Shown here: piece by piece, positions 1 to 50,250 of the stretch
Position numbering within the stretch: the first letter of the stretch is position 1
Layout of the letters: each line of letters opens with the position of its first letter
Assembly: GCF_964340395.1 (NCBI RefSeq)
Contig: NC_135557.1
Span: 23,165,225 to 23,229,224 of the forward strand
DNA length: 64,000 bases
Reading direction: 5' to 3'
DNA from: Glandiceps talaboti
Lineage: Eukaryota > Hemichordata > Enteropneusta > Spengelidae
Notes under the pieces: generated by a model
What the model was told of the DNA's origin: nothing
The model's input: the letters and a program-made list of their open reading frames with translations, nothing else
Databases searched by the model: none
Translations under genes and position numbers: made by a program

Positions 1-3000
1 TTATACCCTCCTGTAAAGCCATCATTATACTAACCCGGAAAAAACGATCACCAAAAATATGTTTCCTGGAGTTTGACCTGTATTGCAGACGTATTATACT
101 GAAAATTGGACAACCTGTATTGATGATATGTCCTTGAGTACACGGAAGGGCAATTAGCAATATATATATATATACCTGTTGTTTTCTGGAGTAAAGTACA
201 GACCCTTATTCATCACTTGTCAACAACTCGCATAAAAACAAGCCGAGGAAAAAACCCACTATGAATAACAAATAAAAGCATGGGGAAACTAAGGGTGTTC
301 CCCTTTTCAATCCCTTTTCATAAATATTGATAATGTTATTTTCTTAAAGAGAAAGTGAGAGGGCGCATTAACACGTCAACCGAGGAGTAAGTGATGGACT
401 GATAGCATTCATGAATTGTTAGGGCAATGAGTATGATTTTAATATCTGTAATTTAATACTGTCGTTTTTACTAAAAAAACAACATATTTTTGATATTTTC
501 ATACGAAATTTTACAATGATAATGATTTTGTCTATAAAATATTAATTCAAATTCGAGGGTTATATTTATTAGAAATGTTACGATAATAATCAATGTTTAT
601 TTCTTATGCTCTAAAATACTTCAGAATCATTTAGGTTTGTTGTAGATATTCATTTAGTTTTCCACAGTTTCTGCTAAATTGTCATCTCCAACACCAATTG
701 ATATTTTCATTGAGGGTCTACATCCGACATATAGACTGCATTTCAACTATCATCCCCCATCACTTACGTTGTCATGACGGTAAAGTCAGAGGTCAGAGGT
801 TACAAGAAAAAGCACTATCAACCATGGCTGCACCCGTCACCTACAATGTACGCAATGTGATATGACATAATGGTAATAACACAATGACGTTGAAATGGTA
901 TATTTTCATTCTTGAAACAACTATGAAAGGACAAAATTAATTCAATTTTGAGAAATGGCTGTTCACTGAATCAAAGATCACTCGTGTAAAATATGTAAAA
1001 AGATACGTGTTCAGTAGGTATCATAAACGCGCCAATATACAGCGATAGAGAGAAATAACAAACACACAAATAAACATAATTACATCTATAATCCTGACTC
1101 AATATAAATGATTTCAAATTATAAATGTTAGATAATGAATAGGCTGTTCATTCGTGTTCATCTGATGTTTGTGTATCTGCGGGTGTAGTGTACTATATGA
1201 GTGCAACATGCTAAATTATACTGTGTTATGGAGAAGCAGGAAGACTCTGTAAAAAAAATCTTCCTGGAGTTTTACATGTGCATACGATGGTGCGGCTGAA
1301 AGTGGAACAACCTATATGTGTCCTTGAATACACGGAAGGTCAGACAGCAGAAAAATACATGTTTATACACACCCCTTAAAAGTGAGTTATGGTACGTTTA
1401 TCAGACTGTGTCAAATTTATGGATACAAGCTGGGGACAAACAACACCATAAATAGCTTGAATGCAAGCAGTGTAGGGAGTTCCCCTTTCAATACGTAATG
1501 CATATAAAATGACGTTTAACCCTAAGTGATCGTGTGAGGGCAGCAAATTCATCATTCCTCGGAATTCTAATGGATTTGGTGGTATCATATCCATAGTAGT
1601 GTATGCAATCCCAAACATGGAATTTTAAAGATAGTTTATTAAAATCCGAACATTTTGATTATCATATTTTAATGAAAATCGTTTTCTAGGAAAAGAGCGA
1701 TGTGGTAATAATACATAACGTTTTTATCGCTTAATTACGCTCTCGCAACTTATTCAGATAATGGACGTTCAATAGTACATGGAATATAAACAAACACATC
1801 TTTCCTCAAGCTAAACATAGTGTCATTTTAAAAGTGTGAACACATTACAAAACGAAATTAAGTCGATGAAAGAATATTTTTGTACAGTGAAAAACATATC
1901 CTCAATGGCAGTCTGTAGTTGATGATTTGTCATTGCGTATTCACAATGTATCATACATAGTGTGTATTGTACGGAGGTTTGATTCATCAATTGTTTAAGA
2001 AAAATGTAACCCAACGATATGAAGGTAAGTTTCCATTCAAAGACAAACAATACAATTACACATACATGTATATACACATAAACGTAGCTACATGCACATT
2101 TCTGCAAAATTTCTTCAAGTTCTACTTTCTTAAATATCACGATCATTGTCATTCCTGTTCTACTATTATATAATTAATCTGATATTCTGATTAAGTTTGG
2201 CGTGGAGCAAATCGCATACATTTCTTCCAATATCACTGACATGAATAATATTTGGAATTGAATATTATAAAATGCCGTACACACATTATTAGCAAGTACA
2301 ACATAATTTCTGTCACTCAGAGAATGAAAGTTTGTCCTAGTGGATGTTAGCTTGTATTTTAATGACGTTAATTTTGCCACAAACGTCATCGGTAGGTGTG
2401 TATCTGTGTATATGTATGATTGTATACCTTAAATCACCTTACATCATTAATAGCGAACACTGTTTTCAAACATACCAGCGCCACCAACGTTGTAAATTGC
2501 CTATAAGTAATATAAATGTATTCATTTGTCCATTATCTTCAATATCCTAACAGCTGCAGTACATTTTGCATTAAACCTACATAATTTGCCGAAATACAAG
2601 AGCAATCTGTTTGCGATATTAGGTAGTTTTATGTATATTGGCGTATTGGAAAGTCAATAGTAAATCATGACTGAGGAATATTGCAAATATAGTTTTGGAC
2701 AAAACTGTAGCACTGCCTCTAACTGAACGCTCTCATAGCTACAATAAGTACATCAACTGGGGCTGTTTCCATTATTGATACATTCCCTCATGATTTCCAG
2801 AGAAAAATCAGCGCGGCTATCAACATAGATGTTGCATAACCAAGATCAACATACATCGAACGACGTACAGCTATAATCGGCTGATCAGGTCAATACCGCC
2901 ACCTAGCGGTCAGTTGCAATTGTCGAAAATGTCACTCTGAATTATAATAATACCTTAATACTTGCACTTTCATTTTGATAAGGGAATGGTTCATATACAA

Positions 3001-3180
3001 ACACACTAAAATAAATGGTTTGTAAAGGACATACTAAATACCCTTTAATTATACCATTAGTTTACACGTTAAGTGAATAATACGTTATGTAGTGATTGGG
3101 TATTCATCCACTGTGAATACTTGTAAAGATCTCAACTAATATCACATTGCAATATCACATCTCTTTGCATCTACGTATAA
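1..3180. other. Noncoding 5' flank, no gene recognised
   Basis: No open frame here has a recognisable domain, and the short frames lack coding character. About 41-345 and 1245-1520 look like diverged direct copies of one another: both contain a CCTGGAGTTT segment, then a TGTCCTTGA-TACACGGAAGG segment, then a GTTCCCCTTTTCAAT-like segment in the same order. This is probably an old local duplication or a dispersed repeat family. Confidence 0.5.
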
Positions 3181-3307
<127 letters not shown>

Positions 3308-3391
3308 AAACTGGTTCTCACACCTATATTGTGTAATTGTCAGTTGATTGCAACATAAGCTTATGTATTCAATTTTAATATTTTATATCAC

Positions 3392-3482
3392 AGGCACTCG
3401 AATCAATCTGTATGATTCTTTTAAATGTATAGTAAAAATGTATACATTTAAAACAAATTCATACAGATTGATTTGAGTGCCT
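3392..3482. repeat. Long imperfect inverted repeat (hairpin)
   Basis: The left arm 3392-3431 begins AGGCACTCGAATCAATCTG. The right arm 3441-3482 is its near-perfect reverse complement, ending TTTGAGTGCCT, with a 9-base loop (3432-3440). Arms of about 40 bp with only a few mismatches could fold as a hairpin. It may be a small foldback/MITE-like element; no terminal duplication could be defined. Confidence 0.75.
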
Positions 3483-3516
3483 CTGTTTCATATCATTGTA
3501 CAATCTCTCTCTCCCT

Positions 3517-3630
<114 letters not shown>

Positions 3631-4248
3631 GTGCATAGTATAAAAGGTGTAAATTATTGTCTCAACATTTTACCAAGATATATGGGCCAAATAGAAGTGA
3701 GTGATCACGTGATGACCAAATATTTGCATAGGTGGTAGTTCAGGTGGCAACACTGGTTTATATCATAGTACATTTATGTTCTTAAAATCTACTTTTTCAA
3801 CCTAAACTTTGATTTCTACTCGTGGTTGACCCATTACACCTCTGACAAACACCCACGTGGAAAAATCGCAAACTGGAATTTGTTTTATAGAGTATATTAT
3901 AAAAGTGACATACACATAATCTGGTTGCATTTTATCACTAATATATATCGTCACCAACGAACCCGTTTTGATGAACTGTGTGTTTCTCGTTCCAATATAA
4001 GTAGGCATATTTGACCCTGTGCCAGTCTGTCCCTTATATATCCATATGCATGTCTTCTAAAGTTAATTGTGTAGCATACACAAGGTACTAATTCATATAA
4101 CATTTAATCAACATGTATCATTGTGTTGACATGCTTTAGACTTCTGTAACCTGTCACGATCTTAACCTCATCTGCAATATACACATGTAGTATTCATTGA
4201 CCGTTATAACATTTGTATACTGAGCCTGTCCCAATTACCACATCGAAA

Positions 4249-5006
4249 ATGCGTTATTTCAAAACCATTCGTCTTTATGTAATACTATTCATTATGTGCG
4301 GTGTGGCTTTCTTGGTATATTTTAGTTTCCAACAAAAAATGACAAAAGTTGTAACCATAACGAAAAGAAAACCAACGTCTATCTACGTTGACGTGGGAGC
4401 TAACAGAGGTGACACTGTGCGGTCATTTTATGCAGGTAAATATATTACCAATTCCAATAACAAATTTGTGGTTCTACCACAGAACTTCTACAAACGCAAG
4501 GCGAGTAATTGGACAGTGTTCGCTTTTGAAGCCGATCCCATACATACGACGAAACTGAAGGCACTTGAAAAAGAGCACAGTAACCTCAAAATCTACACAG
4601 AAACGGCTGCATGGATTAATGCAGACGGCATCACAATTTATCCAGATCGGACAAGTGACAGTAAAGGCTTTTGGGGTACCTCTCTCTCTGATACAAAGAA
4701 AGATGTGATCAAAAATGAACCTATACAAGTTGACAGTGTAGACTTGAGTTTGTGGCTGAATGAACACGTCCGACCTGACGACCTTCTCGTTATGAAATGA
4801 ACATTGAGGGAGCTGAGTTTGAGATACTGGACAAGCTTTTGGATGAGAATTCTTTCTGTTTGATCGATGGTCTTTTTATTTTCTACCACGCAAAGATAGC
4901 TTTTCAAGGTAAAAACAAAATGGCAAATGAAATGCCAAAGCGAGTGAGGAAACGGTCAGAACAACCGAACTGTGAAGTACAGATTCTGTTTGAGTCTGAA
5001 CATTGA
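4249..5006 (+). pseudogene. FkbM-family methyltransferase-like gene, intronless, frameshifted
   Basis: Two overlapping frames make one FkbM-type SAM-dependent methyltransferase. The first (start at 4249, or 4213 with 12 more residues) has a basic N-terminus, a single membrane segment (RLYVILFIMCGVAFLVYF) and the SAM-binding motif YVDVGANRGDTV, then FEADP. It stops at 4798-4800 just after DDLLVMK. The second frame (4797-5006) resumes with NIEGAEFEILDKLL, which in this family directly follows that segment. The break lies in a short A run and looks like one missing A, so it is either a recent inactivating indel or a sequence error. There is no intron, unlike the receptor genes nearby; a retrocopy or a naturally intronless type II membrane enzyme are both possible. 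The substrate cannot be inferred. Confidence 0.72.
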
Positions 5007-7258
5007 AAACAACACACAAAACAACAGCAGCATTTGCAGCAGAAAAGAAAAGAGTACATCAATGGAATACATGGGATCCGATTAATTATCAACACATTTC
5101 TGTGCTGTCTGGAATTATTTTACACGAAGAAATAATTTTTCTTGCAAATATTTCATAATAACCACTAGTTACTATATCGAAGCTCGGTGTGATTGTGACT
5201 GCTGACAGATTCGCATAGTTACATAGTGCATCGTGATATTTAGAAGTAAAACCAGAAAGAAATTCTAATATGTAGTTGAGTCAGAAAGTCGTATGTTAAT
5301 TGTGTCTGAATGGTTTAATCGGATCCACTAATTTCGACTTGTTGTGAGCAGTACTGGTAAACGGTATCCACTATTAGACTAAATGAAATATGTTTGATCG
5401 CCATGCTACAATTTAGTTAGTCATTTTCTATGAAAATATTTTTACATACATGTTGTATTAAGTAAATGTTATGCCTGACACTTTTAAATGTCACATTTAA
5501 ACATTGCACATCTCTTCAAAAAACCGTATTCTCAGATAACCATAAAACCAGTGATTCAGAATGTGTCATGAACTTGTAATTACTGTGTTTGGGTTCTGAT
5601 ATGACACTGAGTTTTGACTGCGGAGCTGGGAGCCCCTGTTTCTCCTAGCTTTGGGCTTTAATAAAGTCTATGTTCGAATCATACTCCATACTTCGCCTCA
5701 TATGCAGTTTAATGTTTTACTACAATACTGGCTGATCCTAAGTTTTGATAAATGTATGACATTTTTGTCTGAGGGGCAAATTGCTTTTGTATACGAATAC
5801 AGTTTATGTTATTTATAAATAAAATGTGTAAACCATATACATAAAATGATTTAACATGGCGATTGTAAATGATGACTGATGGCGACAAGATCAGATCTGG
5901 CATGAACGTGTTAAAATAGGCGCAAATAGAAAGAACTGCAGGTAAAATGAAGAGCAACAATAACATATGAAATATATTCTGAGGGATGAGACACATTTAT
6001 ATATAAACATATTGATAATAAAGAAAAACAAATAAGCCGTGCCGTGTTTAATAGTACAGTGTACAACAATCAAAACTGAGGTATTATCTCAAGTGTTAGT
6101 CTAAACACATTTATTCCTGTTTATAGACGATTCATCATTCCACGTGTACTTGTACACATGGTGACCTCTACCACATTTACCATGGTTTCTTCGTTTCCCA
6201 TTGACAAATAAATTGGCCAATTTTCATCAAATGTATCGTCTGTCGTATTTTCTGGATAAACACAATTATTCTAGCAGTTTATTAATCAAATTCTTATTGA
6301 CAAACATTTAGTCATTTACAGCTAGAAGATGTCAGATGTGTTGGAGACTCTGTAGACATCATAAATCTATCATGTAACTGTAAATCAAGCTAAGTTTTAA
6401 CTAGTTCTATATGTTGTAGTGATAAAAATCCTAGCCTCGCCACTTAAGCGGAAGAAAATCCAAAGGATTAATTAAGAAATTCATAATCGAAGACACAGTT
6501 CCCTTTTAGTAACAATTGCCATGTTTAATTTAGTGATATTTAGCAATGGCTTATACCATAAACTAATCCATATTAGCATTATTTGTACAAAAACAAAGGG
6601 CTTCTCTCATTACAAATACGATTTTCAAAAACAAATATAAGATCCTCATCCCAGTCATTACGCGTGGTAACTTTGGTCACCAGATAAGCTACCTTACCAA
6701 CATATATGAATGTCGCATTATGCAGATTAATTGGGTTGATGATAATGACTGACCGAATGTTGATATGTTTATAAGGATGCAGGACATCTTTGTGGGTCAT
6801 CATGGTCGACAAACAATCAATGTACGTTGTCGTACATCATATATTTTAATTCAAACCTCAGTGTCAATGTAAAGGCAATCATTTAGAATATCATATGACT
6901 GTAACTTTATTGAATAACGTGATATATTACGTCATCGGGTCACATACAGCATAGTACAAAGAGCTTGCACTTAAAAAGAAGGGAATTGTCCTGTACAAAT
7001 TTTCAATTTTTTTTCACAGAATTCACAAGGTTATCTCCTCAGTGATGTCAGCTCTATTAACTCCAATTATGTAACTTGTCTACAATGTCTTATTTTAAAG
7101 AAATGCAATAAAGTATTCAACATTTTTAATGTAAAATAGTTTATAGGTTCTTTTAACAATCAAAGTAAACAAAATTGCAAAGAAATGTAAAATGGCGATA
7201 TATCCGAATAACACATGGGCTGTGCACTTCGGTGATTATATCCAGGGTTCATTATGAG
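5007..7258. other. Intergenic; no gene recognised
   Basis: No exon-like frame was found. An AATAAA at 5660-5665 could be a distant polyadenylation signal for the methyltransferase-like gene. From about 6720 the sequence begins to match 34548 onward: this is the outer edge of the direct duplication that contains the 3' parts of RK1 and RK2. A minus-strand AATAAA at 6906-6911 lies about 350 bases past the RK1 stop, but its counterpart near RK2 is altered. Confidence 0.5.
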
Positions 7259-17134
<9,876 letters not shown>

Positions 17135-17190
17135 TTTGTCTTTTGTACACACACTAAGCCACAAAACGCTGCGAATGTTGTCCTGTATTT

Positions 17191-17198
17191 TATTTATA
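17191..17198 (-). promoter_or_regulatory. TATA box candidate for RK1
   Basis: TATAAATA on the minus strand, 57 bases upstream of the RK1 start and in the same context as the IR1 box. Confidence 0.6.
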
Positions 17199-18458
17199 CT
17201 GTATGCTGTATAAAACATAAGGTAGGGGGCGCTACTACAATTCAGGACAACATATAGTTTCGGCGCAAGACATCATTTTGAATTCGTAGCTTTCCAAAAA
17301 AAGTCATTATGTCGGTAACGGCAACGTGAGTTATTTTCTTGATTGCAGTCATTCCTAAAGGAAAGGGTAAGTCTGTTTCTTTCTTTTCTTCCAATTTCTT
17401 TGTTAAAAAGGCTTTTGAATATAGAGGTGACAACATTATGCATAATCCAACATTAATCATTCATGGTGAATTTAATAACATGTAATTGCAGTACATGTAA
17501 AGAAGGCTATATCCGCGATAGCAAGTAATGTTGTAAGACGACCGTTTCACCGTTTTAAATCACAATAAGATGAAATCTGATCGATGTATAAAGGCCAAAC
17601 AAAAAAGGAGTCTTTTTAATTAAGCGAACCTGACATAGAATTTCATTTTTGTCAGAACCTGAAATTAGTGCAATTATATGAAACATGCAATTTTATATGC
17701 ATTCATTTTCCTAATTACCACACGATCTCTAATGGACAGAAGAAACTCTAGTTCTTCTCTTAAAGGCCATCTGGATATATAGTAACAAAAAAAAAATTCA
17801 ATACAATCAAGACCATCAATCAGCCATTCACTCAATTTAGAAGTAATATCAACATGAAGATCAAATGTATTCAAAGAGCGCCTACCTGCTGATCTACCAA
17901 AGAATCAGTATTACTCAGCAATAGTGTAGTTGTATATATAATGTATGGCGTCTGATAAACGCTGAACAATGTGTAACGGAAATGAATCTGTAACCCGTGT
18001 TTTAATAGGGGTAAGGGCAAGGTTTGGAGAATAGTTTGGAAAGGTTTGCCCCATTGGTATGTATATGGTCACCCCGCCTAAAATATGAGCATGTTATGGC
18101 ATTTTTACAGTTAATTTATTAAGTTGAAATGGTCACTGGTGTACATTTATTACATGTTCATATAGATTCGTGAACTTGAATAACAGAGCTATTTGCTATC
18201 CTGATGGAGCTTTCCTTACATGCACTGCAATTATATATTATATATGAGCTTGGGACGCTGAGACGTATTTTTTTTTAAATAATCATTTCCATATCTAGAA
18301 TGGATTAAAATGAACATGAATGATATATTCAAGCGTCAGTACATCAATGTCATAATGTCATTCTTTTAAAGCTACTCATTCGATATGGTGTATTGCGTCG
18401 ACGACACTATATGTGTTTCTGAATTGTTGTAGCGCCCCCTACCTCATAATGTATACCG

Positions 18459-18466
18459 TATAAATA
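18459..18466 (+). promoter_or_regulatory. TATA box candidate for IR1
   Basis: TATAAATA 48 bases upstream of the IR1 start, followed by the AGGACAACATTCG block also found upstream of RK1. Confidence 0.6.
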
Positions 18467-18513
18467 AAGCAGGACAACATTCGGGACATTTGCTGGCTTA
18501 ATGTGCAGACAAA

Positions 18514-33612
<15,099 letters not shown>

Positions 33613-33798
33613 CCGAGACAGGGAGCACCAGTTGCTGGAGGAGGTGGAACAGAGTACGCATCCATTGCTCTTTTGAGAACCGCTCAACAGACTCTGGGGA
33701 ACCTGACACCCTGAAACTTATAACTATAATGAGAGATCACTACGTGCAATAAAACGTTTAGATTATATAACAAAAGATGATTACTGAATAGGCTTACA

Positions 33799-34162
<364 letters not shown>

Positions 34163-34163
34163 C

Positions 34164-34222
<59 letters not shown>
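34163..34222. repeat. (TA)n microsatellite
   Basis: TA array following the SINE-like tail. Confidence 0.9.
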
Positions 34223-34224
<2 letters not shown>

Positions 34225-35165
34225 TTAAACTATTACGCTCTGCCACTGCGGTATAGAGCACTGTCTTAGCAGATTGATACTCACCGAGTTATATATATAT
34301 AGTTGCAAGTGGCCTGCTATCCCTTTCTTAAAAAAATGTGTTTTAAAAGCACGGGCTTTCGGAGACAGATAGTATGATACTGGTTAATATTAAAATCATT
34401 CATTTATTATGTCTTATAACATACATATCTGAAAAAACATAGCATTTATTGCAAGTCAGCATAATTTACATTTTTTAAGATCCAGTACTTCTGCTTGTTG
34501 TTGACTTGTTTGTTGTAGACATTAAATACGAATCGTGTTTACACTGCAGATTAATTGGGTTGATGATAATGACTGTCCGAATGTTGGTATGTATATAAGG
34601 ATGCAGGACATCTTTGTGGGTCATCTTGTTCGACAAACAATCAATGTAGTACGCGTACGTTGTCGTACATTATATATTTTAATTTAAACTCCAGTGTCAA
34701 TGTTAAGGGAATTATTTTGAATATTACATAACTAAACATTATTGAATAATGTGATATATTATGTCATCGAGTAACAGAAATTGTTATAATAATAATCTTT
34801 ATTGTCCATTTGTTAAAAAATAAAATATGGAAAATTTCCTTTTTGCATCACAGGTCCTAAAAACACAAGCATCACAAAGATATATATATACAAATGCATA
34901 CTTAAAAAGAAGAGAATTTTCATGAAATATTTTCTATTGTTTTCAATTCACAAAGCAATGATGCCACCTCTATTAATTCTAATTCAGTAACTTGTCTACA
35001 ATGCCGAACAGCATGCTGGGTCTATTGTTATGTAAATTAGGTTAAAGATTAGGTGTAAGAAATGCAATAAAGTATTCAACATCTTGGATATAAAATATCT
35101 ATCGGCTTTCGTGACATATCACATGGGCTGTGCACTTAACAATTATTCTCATAGGTCATTATGAG

Positions 35166-46615
<11,450 letters not shown>

Positions 46616-46925
46616 TATGCTACACTCTGTCTCCTTCTTTTTTCAAATCTATTATTCCCAGAGTATTGTCGTCTTAGGTCTTACGATACCTCAGGCGACT
46701 TCTTAATCCAACCACGGACAGTGCCGAACCTACTTGACTAGAGGCAAATATACCCTTCGTGATATAACATAGTTGAGGGCGCTATGGTTGCAACATAAAG
46801 TGTATATATGTTAACCACGAAAACTATCACACTTCTGGTCTGTCAAGAGTAAACAATACAGTCACGGATAGAACAATACACAGCCATAGTTTATTTTATA
46901 ATCTTTACACTACATTAACATGCTG
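46616..46925 (-). promoter_or_regulatory. RK2 upstream region, inverted copy of the IR2 upstream region
   Basis: About 300 bp nearly identical in reverse to 58040-58356, including TAGCGCCCTCAACT (46771-46785 on the minus strand) and the sequence just before the start. No clear TATA box was identified. Confidence 0.5.
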
Positions 46926-46929
46926 ACGT

Positions 46930-49900
46930 ACTATTTAGGCCCATTTTCCAATCTCAGTCTTTCTTCAAGTATGTAAAGTCACATTGTTGTACACATGCGT
47001 GACTTCGTCTGGTAGATACAATAAATTGTGATCTGTTGTTTGCTAGTGAACATTGGCTTACACCTCAGGAATTGTCATCCTTCAATATTACTCTTACTGA
47101 AAACAATAGGCGGGTACACATGAATACCAGTATCGATATAGATGATTCTTTGATTGGTCGCCCATATGGTGGTGTCGGTTTTATTGCAAACAGAGTGTCA
47201 GGTTTTTCGTATAAACCTGTATGTATTTTTTTATATAATATCTGGCGTGCAACTAATTTCTAAATGGAAAATTATCTTAACTGTTTTGGGGTCTACCTGC
47301 CTTATTGTATGGGTTTTTTTTCTGATCAAATAGATCTATTATGTGAAACATTAGATATCCTACAACCAAACCTGATACTGTGGATGAACTAAACTCTGAA
47401 TTCATTGTATAGTGTCTCATCTATTTAATCTTGGGAAATCAACTGACTAATTATTGAAATTGAACTTGAAATTTGTATTTTGCTATACCAACTGAAATAA
47501 TTAGTTGTATAATGGTATATTAATTACAGATCGCTGGTTGATTGAATTGCAATACTGTGTTCGATACCGATCAAGTCTATTGTTAATTAAGTTTAAGACA
47601 TTTAGTGATTAATTTATTCAAGTAACAGTTCGTTATAATATTACTGCCATATTGTAATTAATTTATTCCAGTCTACTTGTATATTAATTACAGATCATTG
47701 ATTGATTGAATTGCAATACTGTGTGTTTGATACTGATCAACCTTTTTGTTAATTAAGTTTAAGATATATAGAGATTACATTATTTAAGTATTAATTCATT
47801 GTAATATTGTTGTCGCATTGCAGTTAATTCATTCAACAATTTATTTATTTATTTATTTATTGTACTATGGCAATTAATTTATTCAACCTGTAAGATTATA
47901 TTGCATTGATTGTATATTGGATAATTAATTTATTTCATTATTAATTATCTCACTCGTAAGATATTCACTGTCGATATTTATGTATATAAGTATATTTATT
48001 TTGGTTGTAATAATAATATATACAAGTGTGGAAACTCCAAAATATTTGTGTGGCGAGTGTTTCATTCTCAGTGTATACGCCAGACAGAAAACTTGTATCC
48101 AAAGTGACGCCAACAATAGTACCCCAGGCCCGGAGAAATTACTTTATGCAATCCAAGTACTCGTGTTTGTTGAGATTGGACGAGAAATCGGTTACATATA
48201 CATCCCTTGTCATGATTGTTGGTGATATGGATGCATCGACCACTTCCTATTAGCAGCTAGACAGCTCGGTAATCTGTGGTACCGACGACATCCCTTTACA
48301 AAACAGTTATATTTTGTACGATTTCCTATGCAATAACGAATTCCTGGTTGATAATTTAAAGTTTGCACAAAATGTTAGACATACTTACTTTAATGACTTT
48401 TCTAAGTCTTACATTGACCAAGTTTTTTGTTCTAGTTCAGCAATGGATATCACCAGTGGTTGTACTATTATATCAGATCTTTCTTTAAATGTTAGTGATC
48501 ATTATCCACTTTGTACTACACTCCACTTTAGTCTTACATTTGTTTCTGGTGTTGACGACGATGTTAACACAATCAACGCGCCTACACTCCCGGTAGTCAA
48601 CTGGTCTGATGGTAGCATTATACTCTGCCTACAGTGAATACATAAATCAAGCAGCTATGTCATTATAGACGTGCACATTGATGACATCAGTACTGGTGAT
48701 TGTGATGCAACGTATAGAGTTGTAGATTCTATATGTAGTGATGTTGTTAATGTCATGCACGATTCATGTAAAACTGTCAATTTTGAATAATCGTCGATAT
48801 AAAGAAAAATCTTGGTGAAATAATGATTGTCTTATGATGCGAAAAAGACAACGTTTTTGGTTTAATATTTGGAAATCTTGTGACAGACCTCGTATAGGTC
48901 AAATTTATCTTTGCTACAAAGCAGCTAAAAGGGCATATAGATATACTTGAAAAGTAGGTTGAACGGTTTACCTCATTTCATCAGTTCACTTTATACTTGT
49001 CGATCTTTAAGAACATTTTGGAATTGTATTCGAAAGTAGAAACGTAATTTACATCAAAATAATGATAGCTGTATTTATATTAAAAAGTTTTATGACCAAT
49101 TCACCTGTAATTTTAGTATTTTAATGTTTTCTGTTATGCTGATGATTTAATGCTTGCCAGTTTGTCAGTTACTGGACTTCAAAATATGATTGACGTTGCA
49201 CAGAGATATATCACTAATCATGGTTTACGATTTAATCCTCCAAAAACAGAATGTGTCATCTTTGGTCGTTGTACACTTAGTCCTCATCCATATTGGTTAC
49301 TGGATGGTGTAAGACTTGATCAGTGTGACAGCGTGAATTATTTAGGGGTTACGCTTTCTTTTCCAAATGAACACATTACGAATAGAATAAATGCATTTTG
49401 TGGATTTCAAGGCGCTGGATTTAATATTTGTTCTTAAATTGGTAATGTGTTAGTTTACATGAGGAATACTGCTATTAGACCAGTTTTAACATATGGTATT
49501 AACTGTCTACATGTATCTAAATCATATTTGAATGAGGCGGAAAAACTACTAAAGGCTGCACTTGGCTTTCATAAATATTGTAAAAGCACAACCTTTCTGA
49601 AAACAATTCATGTGATAACAATTGAAACGTCAGTGGAAATCAGTTCCCTTACACTGATGAAATAACTTTTTAGTAATATTTCTCGTGCAAGTTGTTCTAT
49701 ATGCATCTGCTAAATATGCATTGTTGTGGTAAGCTGAAGGGACACACATTGATTTATTGTCCCATACTCGGGCAATTTGTGTCATAAATAATGTTTGATT
49801 TTTCGCTATATGTTTGACGTGCAATATTCTAAATCGGTCTTAAGAAATCTGAAAACATCTCGTATATCAGATGGGATGACAGACAGTGTCCGGCAGCTTT

Positions 49901-50055
49901 TATATCCGACGGATCGATCCACAGAGTTGTCGGATTATTAGCATGTTGTTGATGCCATTTAGACATTATATTGCATCAATTTTTTTGTATGATTGCAATG
50001 TACGATACGTTACGTTTACTTTTTCTTTACTTTTCTGGTTTCTCTTCTTATGAAG
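46930..50055 (+). mobile_element. Decayed LINE, copy 1
   Basis: Non-LTR retrotransposon relic. Endonuclease segments: LLFASEHWLTPQE, GRPYGGVGFIANRVSG, then after an insertion VSDHYPLCTTLHFSL. A reverse transcriptase remnant has YADD near 49131 (CYADDLMLASL) and NPPKTECVIFG, NYLGVTLSFPNEHITNRINA, then a 3' UTR. Most of the fingers/palm region before YADD is deleted, and stops and frameshifts are frequent. It ends at an Ig1 exon fragment without its AAAT tail. Copy 2 lies inverted at 55880-58030. Confidence 0.85.
47375..48195. other. Insertion inside LINE copy 1
   Basis: LINE homology stops after LCETLDILQ (about 47365) and resumes at VMIVGDMDASTTSY (about 48200). Copy 2 has these two parts nearly adjacent. 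The roughly 0.8-kb insert is AT-rich with many TTAATT motifs. It ends in an open stretch reading VASVSFSVYTPDRKLVSKV that I do not recognise. Confidence 0.55.
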
Positions 50056-50250
50056 ACGTAGCTTGCATTTATCGCCGTCACTGTCTAATTCATAAACGCC
50101 TGGTCCTACTCCTGTCAGAGTGTCTTCTCTTGTGATTGTCGTACTATCTTTCACCCATTCATGTAGTGTTGGTTTGGATGTAAATGTACAGTTAAACTGT
50201 GTACTGTCTCCTGGTATGACGAGTGTATCAGATGGCACCACATCTGAAGC
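50056..50250 (-). pseudogene. Orphan Ig1 exon fragment
   Basis: Reads SDTLVIPGDSTQFNCTF, TLHEWVKDSTTIT and GPGVYELDSDGDKC on the minus strand, closest to RK2/IR2 Ig1. It is cut by the LINE before the F-strand Cys. Upstream intron-like sequence (50251-50340) also matches RK2 intron 1, including the CTTTACAG acceptor. It is a relic of a further receptor copy or of a partial duplication. Confidence 0.85.

Larger units (their letters stand above)
17135..18513. promoter_or_regulatory. Divergent promoter region between RK1 and IR1
   Basis: A 1.4-kb interval separates the two start codons. Its two ends are inverted copies: reading outward, each has TAGCGCCCCCTACCT (minus strand ending near 17220; plus strand 18430-18444), then a TATAAATA box, then a CAGGACAACATTCG block, then the start codon. 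The middle has no recognisable gene. The two genes may share or duplicate regulatory input; that is inferred. Confidence 0.65.

Noticed and set aside
5610-5690. GTTCGAATC resembling a tRNA T-loop
   Set aside because: No matching D-arm, anticodon arm or acceptor stem upstream.
17219-17235. TAGCGCCC(C/T)C as a cluster-specific promoter motif
   Set aside because: Similar sequence also occurs in the RK last exon and in the 1.7-kb inverted repeat, so it may be a common sequence rather than a regulatory site.
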